Part shown: piece after piece, positions 42,166 to 51,771 of the stretch | Position numbering within the stretch: position 1 is the stretch's first letter | How the letters are laid out: the number at the start of each line of letters is the position of its first letter | DNA from: Saccharibacillus sacchari DSM 19268 | GTDB lineage: Bacteria > Bacillota > Bacilli > Paenibacillales > Paenibacillaceae | Reading direction: 5' to 3' | DNA length: 64,000 nucleotides | Assembly (NCBI RefSeq): GCF_000585395.1 | Contig: NZ_KK073875.1 | Span: 5,671,519-5,735,518 of the forward strand | The notes under the pieces: generated by a model | The model's input: only the letters and a program-made list of their open reading frames with translations | Told to the model about the DNA's origin: nothing | Database searches by the model: none | Position numbers and translations under genes: made by a program

Positions 42166-43269
42166 TTACAACAAGCTGCGTTTGGCGATAACGAAAGGTC
42201 TGCGCGAATCGCCGACCAGCGTGCGATTCGCGGTCAATTGGACATCCTTGTCCAAAATAACGTTCTCGACGATGGCGCCCGCTTCGATCACGCATTTCTG
42301 CATGATGATCGAATTGATAACTTTGGCGCCTTTTTCGACTTTGACGCCGCGGAAGAGCACGCTGCCTTCGACCTCGCCCGCGATCCGGCATCCGTTAGCC
42401 ACCAAAGAGTTGCGTACGTCCGCGCCTTCGAGATATTTGGTCGGCGCTTCGTATTTGATTTTCGTGTGCACCGGCATGTCCGGCGAAAATAGCTGCTTGT
42501 ACTTCTCGGGGTCAAGCAGTTCCAGGCTGTTCTTGTAATAGCTCGCGACCGAGTTGATTACGGCGTGATAGCCTTTATACTCGTAGCCCGCGATCTTCAA
42601 GCCGCTCGGATTGCGCAAAACGGCATCGCGGAAAAAGTAGCTGTCGCCGTGCGCGATGCAATATTCCATCTGCTGCATGAACAGGTTTTTCTCCATGATG
42701 AACAGGTCGATGTACACGTTGTGATGGCCTTTTTCGTTATGAATGCCTTTGACCGAACCGTCTTCCGCTATCTCCACCCGGAAGCAAGGATCATGCTCGG
42801 GTTCGAGCAGGTCGACATGTTTGTACACGACTGTCACGTCCGCGCCCGAAGCTTTATGCTTCGCCGCCAGATCGCAAAAGTCCACTTTGGACAAGTGCTG
42901 GCTGCCCGAGTGAACCACGTATTCGCCGCTGCTGCGGGCGAAGAAGTCTCGGTTATTGTGCATATGCTGGAGGTCGCCCGCCGAGATGTCGGTCGGGTCG
43001 TTCCAGTCCGGAGGCAGAATGAACAATCCGCCGCGTTTGCGATCCAGGTCCCACGGACGGCCTTCGCCCAGATGATCGAGCAGCGAACGATACTTGCGGC
43101 GCACGAACAAAGCGATGTCCTGCACGCCGGCGCTCATCATATTGGAAAGCGCGAAGTCGATCAGGCGGTAGCGTCCCGCGAAAGGAACGGCCGCGCCCGC
43201 GCGGAAGTACGTCAGCTCGTTTAATTGGTCCAATTCGTGGTCCAAATTGATTACACCCATGAGTTTCAT
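42166..43269 (-). CDS. glgD: glucose-1-phosphate adenylyltransferase subunit GlgD
   Basis: 367 aa from the ATG at 43269 (MKLMGVINLDHE) behind AAGGGACGGTGG; the open frame extends 41 codons upstream into R1-E. GlgC paralogue with a nucleotidyltransferase domain and C-terminal left-handed beta-helix, but the GGxGxRL nucleotide loop is missing, as usual for the regulatory GlgD subunit. It pairs with GlgC to make ADP-glucose for glycogen synthesis. Confidence 0.94.
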   Translation of the reverse strand: MKLMGVINLDHELDQLNELTYFRAGAAVPFAGRYRLIDFALSNMMSAGVQDIALFVRRKYRSLLDHLGEGRPWDLDRKRGGLFILPPDWNDPTDISAGDLQHMHNNRDFFARSSGEYVVHSGSQHLSKVDFCDLAAKHKASGADVTVVYKHVDLLEPEHDPCFRVEIAEDGSVKGIHNEKGHHNVYIDLFIMEKNLFMQQMEYCIAHGDSYFFRDAVLRNPSGLKIAGYEYKGYHAVINSVASYYKNSLELLDPEKYKQLFSPDMPVHTKIKYEAPTKYLEGADVRNSLVANGCRIAGEVEGSVLFRGVKVEKGAKVINSIIMQKCVIEAGAIVENVILDKDVQLTANRTLVGDSRRPFVIAKRSLL

Positions 43270-43310
43270 GGTTCCACCGTCCCTTGTATGCTGTGTTGGG
43301 CGGTTAAGGA

Positions 43311-43440
43311 GTTTCGGCCGCGGAAGGCGCTGCGGGAGAAATTCGTTCAAGACGCTGTTTCGCGCAGAAAGCCTACGGCTTTCCGCGCTCAAAGGCGTCT
43401 TTCACTGAATTTCTCCCTCCGCTGCTCCGACGCGAACGCA
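43311..43440. repeat. R1 intergenic inverted-repeat element, copy E
   Basis: GCTGCGGGAGAAATTCGTTC, then GACGCTGTTTCGCGCAGAAA; right arm TTTCCGCGCTCAAAGGCG, CACTGAATTTCTCCCTCCG. Both sides of the centre have changed together (TCACTCGGAAA to TCGCGCAGAAA, and TTTCCGAG to TTTCCGCG), so pairing is partly kept. It lies between glgC and glgD. Confidence 0.8.
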
Positions 43441-43570
43441 AACTTCTCAACCTGGTTTTTTATGTTTTGAATCGATGCGTTCGAAATGGATAGTTGCCGC
43501 TGACTCGTTTCTCGTCAGAATGGCGAATCGCCGTTTCGGCGATGAGTTCGCGCTTTTGATCCTGTTGGGA

Positions 43571-44713
43571 TCAGAACGGCGAATCGCCGTTAATCAACAA
43601 GATTTCGTTCGGGTCTTCGCGGTCTTCGCCGATGACGGTGTTGTCGGGAATGACTTTGCCCTGATCGACGATGGCGCGGTGAATGCGAACGTTTTTGCCG
43701 ATTTTGACTTCAGGCATGATAACCGATTCGGAGATGATGCTGCCTTCGCCGACTTCGACGCCGTAGAACAGAACGGAACGGTCGACTTCGCCGTAAACGG
43801 AGCAGCCTTCGTTAACCATGCAGTTTTTCAGCTTGGCATCGGGCGAGATGTATTGGGCAGGCTCGTTCGGATTGCGGGTATAAATCCGCCAGTCCGGATC
43901 GTTCAGGTTCAACTCCGGATCGTCCTTGAGCAGATCCATGTTGGCTTCCCACAGGCTCGGGATCGTGCCCACGTCGCGCCAATATCCTTCGAACGGATAC
44001 GCGTACAGCGCCAGTTCGTCGGCCAGCATTTTCGGTACGATGTCTTTGCCGAAGTCGTGCGAAGATTCGGAATCCGGTTTATCGATGTCTTCCGTGAGGT
44101 ATTTGCGCAGCACGTCCCATTTGAAAATGTAGACGCCCATCGAAGCCAGCGTGCTTTTCGGCTGCTTCGGCTTTTCGTCGAACTCGTAAATTTTCAAGTC
44201 TTCGTGCGTATTGATCATGCCGAAGCTTGGCGCTTCTTCCAGCGTGACGTTGATGACGGAAATGGTGCAATCCGCGCCTTTTTCCTTATGGTAATCAAGC
44301 AACTTCGTATAATCCATTTTATAGACATGATCGCCCGACAGTACCAGAAGATGCTCCGGGTCGTATTGGTCGATAAATTTGAGGTTCCGCGAGATGGCGT
44401 CCGCCGTCCCCCGATACCAGCTGCTTCCGTCCTCGCGTTCGTGCGGAGGCAGGACGAATACGCCGCCGTTCTTGCGATCCATGTCCCAATCGCTTCCGAC
44501 GCCTATGTAAGAGTGGAGCACGAGCGGTTCGTACTGAGTCAGTACGCCTACGGTGTCAATGCCGGAATTCGTGCAGTTACTAAGCGGAAAATCGATAATT
44601 CGATAGGTTCCTCCAAAGTAGACGGCAGGCTTGGCCAAAGACTTCGTCAGCCCTTTCAATCTCTTCCCCTGTCCGCCGGCAAGCAGCATGGCGATCATTT
44701 CTTTTTTCTTCAT
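43571..44713 (-). CDS. glgC: glucose-1-phosphate adenylyltransferase
   Basis: 380 aa, ATG preceded by GAGGAGG. Catalytic subunit making ADP-glucose from glucose-1-phosphate and ATP. The nucleotide loop [20 protein letters not shown] (residues 10-29), the sugar-binding YxGTADA (WYRGTADAI near 100) and [12 protein letters not shown] are intact, with a C-terminal beta-helix. First of glgC-glgD. glgA and glgB are not in the window. Confidence 0.96.
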   Translation of the reverse strand: MKKKEMIAMLLAGGQGKRLKGLTKSLAKPAVYFGGTYRIIDFPLSNCTNSGIDTVGVLTQYEPLVLHSYIGVGSDWDMDRKNGGVFVLPPHEREDGSSWYRGTADAISRNLKFIDQYDPEHLLVLSGDHVYKMDYTKLLDYHKEKGADCTISVINVTLEEAPSFGMINTHEDLKIYEFDEKPKQPKSTLASMGVYIFKWDVLRKYLTEDIDKPDSESSHDFGKDIVPKMLADELALYAYPFEGYWRDVGTIPSLWEANMDLLKDDPELNLNDPDWRIYTRNPNEPAQYISPDAKLKNCMVNEGCSVYGEVDRSVLFYGVEVGEGSIISESVIMPEVKIGKNVRIHRAIVDQGKVIPDNTVIGEDREDPNEILLINGDSPF

Positions 44714-45052
44714 TCAGACGAACCTCCTCGGCAATATATAAAGCTGTGCTCGTGGCGGAAGCGATCTCCGCAGATGTGTGGATGCCCCTTGGCGGGACCC
44801 TTACGACTTGCCAGGATTGAAAACAGGACGGGCAACCGAGTTAGACAGGATAAAACCACATACACTTCTTTAACCCCTACCGGAGGTTTGGAATCGTCGG
44901 TTGCTGGGATTTTTAGAAGAAAAACGTGATCTTGGAGATGAAAAAGCGGTGAAACGATTGGAATCGGTGAAACAGGCAGAAATTGAGTAATCGGTTTGTT
45001 TCATAATACCATATCTTGTAAAAAGTAAAAGGGCATGTAAGCTATTGTATAG
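44714..45052. other. intergenic region without recognisable content
   Basis: Upstream region of glgC. I see no gene, repeat family member or convincing promoter here. Confidence 0.5.
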
Positions 45053-45111
45053 AAAAAGACGGTTCCCCAATGTGTTCGAAAAATTCGAATCGTCGGTGGA
45101 GCCGTCTTTTT
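45053..45111. terminator. bidirectional terminator downstream of ykoC
   Basis: AAAAAGACGG-TCC pairs with GGA-CCGTCTTTTT around a long loop with its own TTCGA dyad. It ends the ykoEDC transcript. Confidence 0.82.
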
Positions 45112-45139
45112 CCATCTGCCTACCCCTCAGTATCTCGTT

Positions 45140-45946
45140 TCAAGGATTCATTCGCATATCTCCCAATTCGAAGATCGGCAAGTTCTGGGCCAGCAGCGCA
45201 GCAGCAAGAACGGCCGCAAGCATGACCAGAAACGCTCCCGCATCATACTTCGTCACCGGCGAATCATAATAGTACGTGCGCCGCCTTCCGGCATCGAAAC
45301 GCTTGACCTCCATAGCCGCCGCCGTACGTTGAGCGCGGCGTATACTCTGGGCAAGCAACGGCAGCGCGTATAATTCAGGCATTTGCAGCAGTCGGCTTGC
45401 TCCCTTTTTCCCTCCTGCTCCCCGCACGGCGAGCGCATCCCGCCGAATACGCAGTTCTTCCAACGCCATTGGCAGCAACCGAATCGACGCCATGAAACTG
45501 TAGGCGTATTTCGGACTTAATCGAACACGCTGCATCAAGGCATAAAATAACCCGGTCGATGTAGTCGTCAATACGAACAGCAAGCCTTGGCAGCCGAAAG
45601 CAATAGAACGAAAGCCCAGGTGCAAGCCGCGATAAAAGCTTTCTTTCGAAATCGAGACCGGCCCCCACGACCACCAGATCTCGCTCCCTTTACCGAATAA
45701 AATCATCGTCACCGATGCCGAAGCAAAAGCCAACGCAAAACCGGACGCAAGTAGCGCCGTTTTCCACAGCGGATATCCGGATGCGAAGAAAAGCAGCAGC
45801 AAAAATAGACAGGCCAAGTAGAATGAAGCGTCGATTCGGTGCGTAAGCACGGTCCAGACAAACAGTCCGACAAACACAGCCAGTTTCAGCGCAGGATTCG
45901 AACGATGCAACCAAGTCTTTCTATCCGGTTCAAAAAAACGTTTCAT
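45140..45946 (-). CDS. ykoC: ECF transporter transmembrane (T) component, YkoC-like
   Basis: 268 aa with about five to six membrane helices. The coupling motifs of ECF T components are present in the cytoplasmic region (SIRLLPMALEELRIRRDALAVRGA, then RAQRTAAAMEVKRFD). It joins the S component to the ATPase. It overlaps the ATPase gene by 17 bases, so the pair is translationally coupled. Part of a TPP-controlled thiamine/HMP-type uptake system. Confidence 0.9.
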   Translation of the reverse strand: MKRFFEPDRKTWLHRSNPALKLAVFVGLFVWTVLTHRIDASFYLACLFLLLLFFASGYPLWKTALLASGFALAFASASVTMILFGKGSEIWWSWGPVSISKESFYRGLHLGFRSIAFGCQGLLFVLTTTSTGLFYALMQRVRLSPKYAYSFMASIRLLPMALEELRIRRDALAVRGAGGKKGASRLLQMPELYALPLLAQSIRRAQRTAAAMEVKRFDAGRRRTYYYDSPVTKYDAGAFLVMLAAVLAAALLAQNLPIFELGDMRMNP

Positions 45947-47615
45947 CAGCGTCCCCCATGACTAACCGCGTACCGTCCGTGCAGGAACGCGCGGTAGATC
46001 GATCGTCGACAAGTTTTCCGTTCTCGACGCGCCACACTCGTGTAGCCAACCGCTGGGCGATTTCGGTCTCATGCGTAATCATCAGCACGGCATGGCCTGA
46101 AGCCCGCAGTTCCTCGCAAAGATTCAACATGGCAAAGGTATTTCGAGCGTCCTGTCCAAAAGTCGGTTCGTCGAGCAGCAGCAGCGGCTTGGCCGATACG
46201 ACTGCGGAAGCAACGCTAAGGCGACGTTTCTGCCCCAGCGACAAGAGATAAGGATGCCGCTCCGCATAGTCTGCCAGCCCGAACCTGTGCAGAAACTCCA
46301 ATGCGCGGCGTTCGATCTTTCCCTCGTCTTCGGCAGTCAATCGGCCCCGGCGTACAAACGGCCAACCGATTCGTGCCGACCCGCCTCTCCGCTCTTGTTG
46401 AAGGTTGTGCTCAGCTTCACTGCGCAGTGTGAACGATACTTCATCCAGCACACGATTCGTGACGAACTGAAACTCGGGATTTTGGAACACGAACGCCATG
46501 TGCTTGGCCGCCGCCTCTCGTTCTGCCCGACGGCCTTCAGGAAGATATTCGCCATATCGACATAGCCCCCGACGAGGCAGCAAGCCCATCAGCCCGAGCA
46601 AAAGCGAGCTTTTCCCGGCACCGTTGGGCCCGGTCACCGCGATCAGATCTCCAGGCAAAACGATAGCCGAATCCACCCTGCACGCCTCTTTTCCGCCGCG
46701 AAGCACGGAAAATTGTTCGAGCCGCAGCAAAGGTTGAAGCTCGGATTCAAGCCGGGGGGCGCTCGAATTCGGACAATCCGCTTGATCCTCGATAGGATCC
46801 GCGAGTGCCGGCGATTTGCTTTCGGTGATCGGAGCATAAGCGTCCGACCAAGCCTCCGGGTACCAAATTCCGTATTCGCGCAACTGATTTCGGTGGCGAC
46901 GGAATATCGACTCTGCCGGGCCGTCCGCGACCAGACTGCCGTCAGCCTGAAAAACGATGACTCGGTCGACCCAATCGATCACTTCTTCAATGCGATGCTC
47001 GACGATCACAATCGTGCGCCGGTCCGAGACGTTGCGTACCGCTTCCCAAATCGTTCGCCGGCCTTCCGGGTCTAGCAGGGCCGAAGGCTCATCGAGCAGC
47101 AGCGTCTCCGGTTCCAGAAGAAGAGCCGAAGCCAATGCCAACCGCTGTTTCATCCCCTGCGACAGATTGCCGATCGGGATATGGGCATCAGGCAGATTCA
47201 ACCCGACCTGTCGCAGCGCAGCCTCGATTCGAGGTCGCATTTCCTGCACCGGAACCGCCAAGTTTTCCAAGACAAAGGCTAGTTCTTCATCCACATGCGG
47301 CATGCAAAACTGCGTCTCCGGGTCTTGAAATACAAAGCCTACGGACTCCGGAACTTCCAGCCTGGCCGCTTTCATCGGAACTTCCGTCACGCGCGGAATC
47401 ATTCCGCCCAACACTTGAAGCAGCGTTGATTTACCGCATCCGCTCGGCCCGAGCAGCAGAACCTTTTCCCCCCGAAGGATCTTGACCGACAAGTCGCGAA
47501 ACAACAAGTCGGCTGCCCCCGGAAACTTTAAGCGAAGCCCTTGAATGTCCGCAGCCGTCTCTTCTTTCTGTTCGACAAGAGGCATGCGTGCCTCGCTATC
47601 CGTCCAGTGCATCAT
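45930..47615 (-). CDS. ykoD: ECF transporter duplicated ATPase, YkoD-like
   Basis: 561 aa with two ABC domains: Walker A GPSGCGKSTL near residue 57 and GPNGAGKSSL near 332; signatures LSQGMKQRLALA and LSLGQKRRLSVA; Walker B LLLDEPSA and LLLDEPTF. Fusion of both ATPases in one chain is the YkoD arrangement. It energises uptake of the thiamine precursor bound by YkoE. It overlaps ykoE by 20 bases. Confidence 0.93.
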   Translation of the reverse strand: MMHWTDSEARMPLVEQKEETAADIQGLRLKFPGAADLLFRDLSVKILRGEKVLLLGPSGCGKSTLLQVLGGMIPRVTEVPMKAARLEVPESVGFVFQDPETQFCMPHVDEELAFVLENLAVPVQEMRPRIEAALRQVGLNLPDAHIPIGNLSQGMKQRLALASALLLEPETLLLDEPSALLDPEGRRTIWEAVRNVSDRRTIVIVEHRIEEVIDWVDRVIVFQADGSLVADGPAESIFRRHRNQLREYGIWYPEAWSDAYAPITESKSPALADPIEDQADCPNSSAPRLESELQPLLRLEQFSVLRGGKEACRVDSAIVLPGDLIAVTGPNGAGKSSLLLGLMGLLPRRGLCRYGEYLPEGRRAEREAAAKHMAFVFQNPEFQFVTNRVLDEVSFTLRSEAEHNLQQERRGGSARIGWPFVRRGRLTAEDEGKIERRALEFLHRFGLADYAERHPYLLSLGQKRRLSVASAVVSAKPLLLLDEPTFGQDARNTFAMLNLCEELRASGHAVLMITHETEIAQRLATRVWRVENGKLVDDRSTARSCTDGTRLVMGDADETFF

Positions 47616-48213
47616 ATTCTTTCCGGTCCACGGGACGCAGCGATTGGGTCACGCCCGCACGCTCCAGCAGTTTGGCCAATCCATACATCAACCAGCCTGC
47701 GATGACAAAAGAACTGATCGCGCGCAGCGAATATTTGAGCACGATTACCCAGGTTGCGTATTCCGTGACATAGCCGTAATAAATGTCGGCAAGCAGAGAC
47801 CCTGCCGCAGCAGCCACGCCCGCCAGACCCGCCACGACCGCGCTTGTGTTCCGATAACGAAAAGCCGCGAATATCAATTCGGCGGCAAGACCTTGCAAGA
47901 CGCTGTAGAGCAGCAGTTGAATCCCGTAGGCGCTGCCGAACGCGATCTCCAGATGCGCGGCCGCGATCTCCGCGATCAAAGCGACGCCAGGCTTGCGAAT
48001 CAGCAAAAACGCTAATGTCGAGGCGGCGAACCACATGCCGTATACCAATTCGTCGGACTGAATGAACAATAATCCGGCGATGCTCGATACCGAAGCCCAT
48101 ACGTGATAAACAACGCCCAGCACCAGCGATACGACCACCGTTACCAACACGTCGGTCAGCGTCAATCCTTTGCGGCGCGAAGCCGCAGGCGAACCTTTTG
48201 CACTCATCTTCAT
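47596..48213 (-). CDS. ykoE: ECF transporter substrate-binding (S) component, YkoE-like
   Basis: 205 aa, ATG preceded by GGGGAGAA. Five to six membrane helices beginning TLTDVLVTVVVSLVLGVVYHVW. The order ykoE-ykoD-ykoC and the TPP riboswitch in its leader identify it as the S component for thiamine or its hydroxymethylpyrimidine precursor. The exact ligand is inferred from this context. Confidence 0.92.
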   Translation of the reverse strand: MKMSAKGSPAASRRKGLTLTDVLVTVVVSLVLGVVYHVWASVSSIAGLLFIQSDELVYGMWFAASTLAFLLIRKPGVALIAEIAAAHLEIAFGSAYGIQLLLYSVLQGLAAELIFAAFRYRNTSAVVAGLAGVAAAAGSLLADIYYGYVTEYATWVIVLKYSLRAISSFVIAGWLMYGLAKLLERAGVTQSLRPVDRKEYDALDG

Positions 48214-48342
48214 CGTTCTCCCCGCTGTTTGAAATGCAGCCTTCGCGGTCCGGTCAGTTGGGGCTGGCGGACCGGCAAAAGCCGTTTGGTTCCCTGCGCT
48301 AACGAACGATGGTTCGACCGATATGATCGGCAGCCATGAACG

Positions 48343-48387
48343 GCAAAAAACGGCTTTCCGGCATAAAAAATGCGCAGAAAGCCGTTA
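48343..48387 (-). terminator. riboswitch expression-platform terminator
   Basis: On the minus strand AACGGCTTTC pairs with GGAAAGCCGTT followed by TTTTT, 20-60 bases after the TPP aptamer and before ykoE. TPP binding should favour this terminator and switch the operon off. Confidence 0.85.
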
Positions 48388-48404
48388 GTTTCACGGACGG
48401 TTAC

Positions 48405-48500
48405 GAATTCTCTACGCTGGCATGACCCAGATCAGATTAACGGTCAGAAGCGGATGGTTCGGCTTCAGTCTCAGCCCGGCTACCCCGGACCCCCGTATCG
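48405..48500 (-). promoter_or_regulatory. TPP (THI-box) riboswitch aptamer
   Basis: On the minus strand the conserved pieces appear in order: GGGGGTCCGGGGTAGCC, GGCTGAGA, then TAATCTGATCTGGGTCATGC, CAGCGTAGAGA. These match the THI-box consensus (CTGAGA, ACCTGATCTGG, ATGCCAGCG) apart from an unusual third-stem region. It lies 190 bases upstream of ykoE. Confidence 0.93.
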
Positions 48501-48564
48501 TTATGCAGTTGCTTTTTACCCTACACCGTTTTGTTCCGGGACGCAACCACGAATTTTCAGCCGT

Positions 48565-49542
48565 TCATTTCTTCATGCCGCGATGCAAAATTCGCAGCAT
48601 GATCGCCTGTACCAGTCGAAACGGGGCTCTTTTTTTCAATGCGACAAGCAAAGCCGCGCCGCGCGGAAGCACGTAACGGAAGCGTCCGCGCCCTTTTTTC
48701 CCGAGAGCCAAATCCGCCGCCAGCTTCGCCACGGTTCTCGGATCGCCGCCGCCTTCCGCACTGGCGCGCGACATGTCCAGCATTCGATTCAGCGCGGCTT
48801 CATTCGGCGATCCGTCTGCCTTGTGAATGCCTGCAAAGCCTTTTTCCCAGATGTCCGTCTTGTACGAGGCCGGCTCCAACACGTAGGTGCGAATCCCGTA
48901 AGGCGCCGTCTCCAACGCCAACGATTCGCTGAATCCTTCAATCGCAAACTTTGAGGATACGTAAGGGCCGTATCCCGGCAGTCCGATCGCCCCGCTCACG
49001 CTGCTGATCTGAATAATGCAGCCGCTCCGGGCTTCTCGCATATGCGGAACGACCGCCCCCGTCATGGCGATCAGGCCGAACACGTTGACCGCAAACTGTT
49101 CGCGCCAGCCTTCCATCGGCACTTCGCCGACAAATCCGCCCATCGCCATGCCCGCATTATTGACCAAAATATCGATCCGTCCGAACGTACCGATCACCGC
49201 TTCCACCGCTTCCCGCACCCGGTCGTCGTCACATACGTCGAGCGTGATCGGACGGATCAGACTCGACACCGGACCGTTCCCCAATGCTTCTAACTCTCCC
49301 GTAAAAAGAAGCTCTGCCGCCTCGCCGGTTCCGCCTTGTTCCCGATCCGCCGCCGCAGCCGCTTCGACCAGTTTCCCTGCGGCTTCGGGACGCCTCATGC
49401 CTGCCGCGACAAGTACGCCGGCCTTCGCCAATTCAATACCGATATGCAATCCGAAGCCGCTCGACGTCCCCGTCACGATCGCGACTTTCAACGCCTGATT
49501 GTTCGGTTCTATTTTCTGCGGCTGCCCTTCGGCTCCTGCCAT
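48565..49542 (-). CDS. classical SDR family oxidoreductase
   Basis: 325 aa, ATG preceded by ACGGAGGAA. Cofactor motif TGTSSGFGLHIG near residue 24, NNAGMAMGG near 132, catalytic Ser in ISSVSGAIG and YVSSK near 178. An acidic Ala/Glu-rich insert (residues 57-90) sits between beta-2 and beta-3. The C-terminal basic stretch suggests membrane association. Substrate unknown; monocistronic. Confidence 0.92.
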   Translation of the reverse strand: MAGAEGQPQKIEPNNQALKVAIVTGTSSGFGLHIGIELAKAGVLVAAGMRRPEAAGKLVEAAAAADREQGGTGEAAELLFTGELEALGNGPVSSLIRPITLDVCDDDRVREAVEAVIGTFGRIDILVNNAGMAMGGFVGEVPMEGWREQFAVNVFGLIAMTGAVVPHMREARSGCIIQISSVSGAIGLPGYGPYVSSKFAIEGFSESLALETAPYGIRTYVLEPASYKTDIWEKGFAGIHKADGSPNEAALNRMLDMSRASAEGGGDPRTVAKLAADLALGKKGRGRFRYVLPRGAALLVALKKRAPFRLVQAIMLRILHRGMKK

Positions 49543-49632
49543 CCGAGATTCCTCCGTTCTTCCGTTTCCTACGCTCCCATTGTAGCAGGTGAGTCGCGAC
49601 TTTTCGAAGACGCTTTTCTCCGTGAAACGTCA

Positions 49633-49670
49633 AACAGCCTTTCAGCAAAATTCCCCGCTGAAAGGCTGTT
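49633..49670. terminator. terminator-like hairpin
   Basis: AACAGCCTTTCAGC (49633-49646) pairs perfectly with GCTGAAAGGCTGTT (49657-49670). The T-run is short (TTT on the minus strand), so strength is uncertain. It would serve the small gene at 49824. Confidence 0.55.
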
Positions 49671-49823
49671 CCAAAGTCCGTTGAACGCGGCTCGCATTCA
49701 TTCGCAAACCGCTGCTTGTTATGTACACTCCCGGCGCGCTCCATATCCAAATCGGGGCGCGGTGTGCGTACCTTGCTTATCAGGCATCTATGGTCGAATC
49801 ATTATAGGCATCCGTTGGGGTTC

Positions 49824-49937
49824 TTAGAACCAAAGCTCGCTTTGCTCGGCGGCTTTTACGCGGCGCAGACGATTGCGGAAGATGGCACTGCCCCCGGTGC
49901 GTCCTGCTCCGCTGCGAATCCGTCTTTTGTTAAACAT
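49824..49937 (-). CDS. small basic protein (37 aa)
   Basis: Starts at an ATG at 49937 with a strong AAGGAGGAG eight bases upstream: MFNKRRIRSGAGRTGGS followed by an Arg-rich segment and a C-terminal Trp-Phe. The open frame continues further upstream, but the binding site favours this start. Very basic, no membrane helix. The good binding site is the main support; family unknown. Confidence 0.42.
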   Translation of the reverse strand: MFNKRRIRSGAGRTGGSAIFRNRLRRVKAAEQSELWF

Positions 49938-50070
49938 TTCGGCTCCTCCTTCCTCATCCCGGCGCTCTGGCGTCTCGGGAATGAAAGCTAACGAGTGTTT
50001 ACCCGACTGCGTCAATTCTCAAACAGGCGGGCAGGCGAAATGAAAAATTCCGAACGAATTTGCAAGGGTT

Positions 50071-50856
50071 TCAACGAATTTCCGAAGGACTTTTGCCGGT
50101 GTATTGCTTGAATTGGCGGCTGAAGAAAAAGATATCGCGATACCCTAGCGCTTCGGCAACCTCCGTCACGTTCATGCCCGCATGGCCGAGCAGATGCTGC
50201 GCCCGCTCGATACGCATGCGAATAATATACGACTGCACCGAAGCGCCGACCAGCTCTTTGAACTTGGCGGAAAAGTATCTCGGCGACAAGCCCGCACGCG
50301 CCGCGAGATCCTCCACCCGGTGAGCCAGGCTCGGATGCTGCCGAACGTAATTGGCCGCCTCCTGCACCACCTCGTACAGATGATTGCTGCCCCGGCGTTC
50401 CGACGGTTCTTCGCGGTCGCCGCGCAGCAATTGGATCATCATTTGCTTCAGCAGCAGCTTGGCTTCCTCGTCCGCGCCGTACGTCTCGCTCAAGAACAAA
50501 CGCACATAACGGGACAGCAAATATTCGAAGTCAACGGTCTCTCCGAGCACGCGATAAGCATGCGGAATCTCGGATGTCTCGCCTTCGATGTTAAAGTGAA
50601 TATAAGTCAGCACAAGCGGCTTCTGCGGATTATGCGTCGCGCTGGTATGGTCGCCCGGCCGGAACAGGAAACAGCTTCCTTTCCCGATCTCGTGCGGTTC
50701 GTCGTTCAGCAGCAAACGGCCTTCCCCGCTCCATACGTAGAACAGGTCGTAGTTCTGAAGCGGCTGCTCACGTTTTTGCCATTTCCAGCCCGGCTCGCAA
50801 GCGATTTTCGCCACATAGGGCGTTAGGATAAAAGAGGACGGCGGCACGTTCAACAA
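50071..50856 (-). CDS. AraC family transcriptional regulator
   Basis: About 261 aa from a TTG at 50856 with AAAGGAG nine bases upstream; an ATG at 50916 opens the same frame but has no binding site. Cupin sensor domain (about 1-140; YVWSGEGRLLLN, LFRPGDHTSATHN) and two helix-turn-helix motifs at about 165-255 (VEDLAARAGLSPRYFSAKF, then MNVTEVAEALGYRDIFFFSR). No adjacent sugar gene reveals the target. Confidence 0.9.
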   Translation of the reverse strand: MLNVPPSSFILTPYVAKIACEPGWKWQKREQPLQNYDLFYVWSGEGRLLLNDEPHEIGKGSCFLFRPGDHTSATHNPQKPLVLTYIHFNIEGETSEIPHAYRVLGETVDFEYLLSRYVRLFLSETYGADEEAKLLLKQMMIQLLRGDREEPSERRGSNHLYEVVQEAANYVRQHPSLAHRVEDLAARAGLSPRYFSAKFKELVGASVQSYIIRMRIERAQHLLGHAGMNVTEVAEALGYRDIFFFSRQFKQYTGKSPSEIR

Positions 50857-50928
50857 CGGCACCCGCTCCTTTCTGTATATAAAATAGGGGAATCTATATC
50901 CGCGATAGGCGTACATGCAGGGACAGGG

Positions 50929-51618
50929 TTAATCAGGCTTTCGATCCTCGGATTGCTTGCCTTCCAAGTTACGCTTCGCGTCCTGCTCGGCACTCTCCTC
51001 ATAGGTCCAAAGCGAGACTTGACGGGCAGGCTCCGCACTCTCTTTTTGCTCGGAAAAGGGTTCGTTCACTTGTGCGTTTTCCTGCGACGATTCTGCGTCT
51101 TGACGCTTGTCGTCCAAGTCTTGCTCTTGAGATTCGGCAGCGATCAAGCGGTTGTAGTACTCATGAATATAGGGGCGCCGACCGCCTTTTTGCACGAAAC
51201 GCCAATCCTTTTCCACGTTAAGCCGAACCCGATACAGCATATCCAGAAGTTGAGCCGTCTCGTCCGGGGATAGTCCGCGCAGCGAAGACTCGTCCGAATA
51301 TTCGCCCTCGTCTTGAATAAACAAGTACGCGGATTTGCCCGTCTCCGTCGGGTAGACTCTCTTGTCTTTGCGCAGATTCGGAGCTTCACGCAATACGACC
51401 AACCCTTCGTCTTCCAGCTTTTGCAGCGCGCGCGAAGCCGCGGCGCGCTTGACTTTCAATCGGTCAGGCACCGTTCCGGCAGGTTCGCCGGGATTCTCGC
51501 AAATGAACGTCAAATACAAATGCAGCCCGCGCGACAGCTTGAGATGCTTGAATTCGATGCTGCTGATCGCTTCCGAACAGCGCGCAATCGCCTCGACTTC
51601 GCGAAGCACTTCCTTCAC
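50929..51618 (-). CDS. MarR family transcriptional regulator with acidic C-terminal tail
   Basis: 229 aa from a GTG at 51618 with AAGGAGG eight bases upstream. The winged helix is clear (residues 45-110: LKVKRAAASRALQKLEDEGLVV, then DKRVYPTETGK). Residues after about 165 are low-complexity Glu/Gln/Ser/Asp, unusual for MarR. Divergent from the GNAT gene, a likely target. Confidence 0.86.
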   Translation of the reverse strand: MKEVLREVEAIARCSEAISSIEFKHLKLSRGLHLYLTFICENPGEPAGTVPDRLKVKRAAASRALQKLEDEGLVVLREAPNLRKDKRVYPTETGKSAYLFIQDEGEYSDESSLRGLSPDETAQLLDMLYRVRLNVEKDWRFVQKGGRRPYIHEYYNRLIAAESQEQDLDDKRQDAESSQENAQVNEPFSEQKESAEPARQVSLWTYEESAEQDAKRNLEGKQSEDRKPD

Positions 51619-51651
51619 GACGCAGACCTCCTTCATCAACCAAATATGACT

Positions 51652-51681
51652 TTGCCCGCATAGACGAGACTAAGATATAAT
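51652..51681 (+). promoter_or_regulatory. promoter of the GNAT gene
   Basis: TTGCCC (51652-51657), an 18-base spacer and TATAAT (51676-51681), 90 bases before the start codon. It lies directly upstream of the divergent marR. Confidence 0.6.
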
Positions 51682-51771
51682 CATAGCTTCATTTCGAACT
51701 CCAGCAAATCTATAACAGTTCGATGATCATCCAAACATTCATTCCCATTATATCAGAAAGAAGGTCCTATC

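Noticed and set aside
43475-44929. 484-residue plus-strand open frame
   Set aside because: It lies opposite glgC, whose product is unmistakable; no ribosome binding site and low-complexity composition of an antisense shadow.
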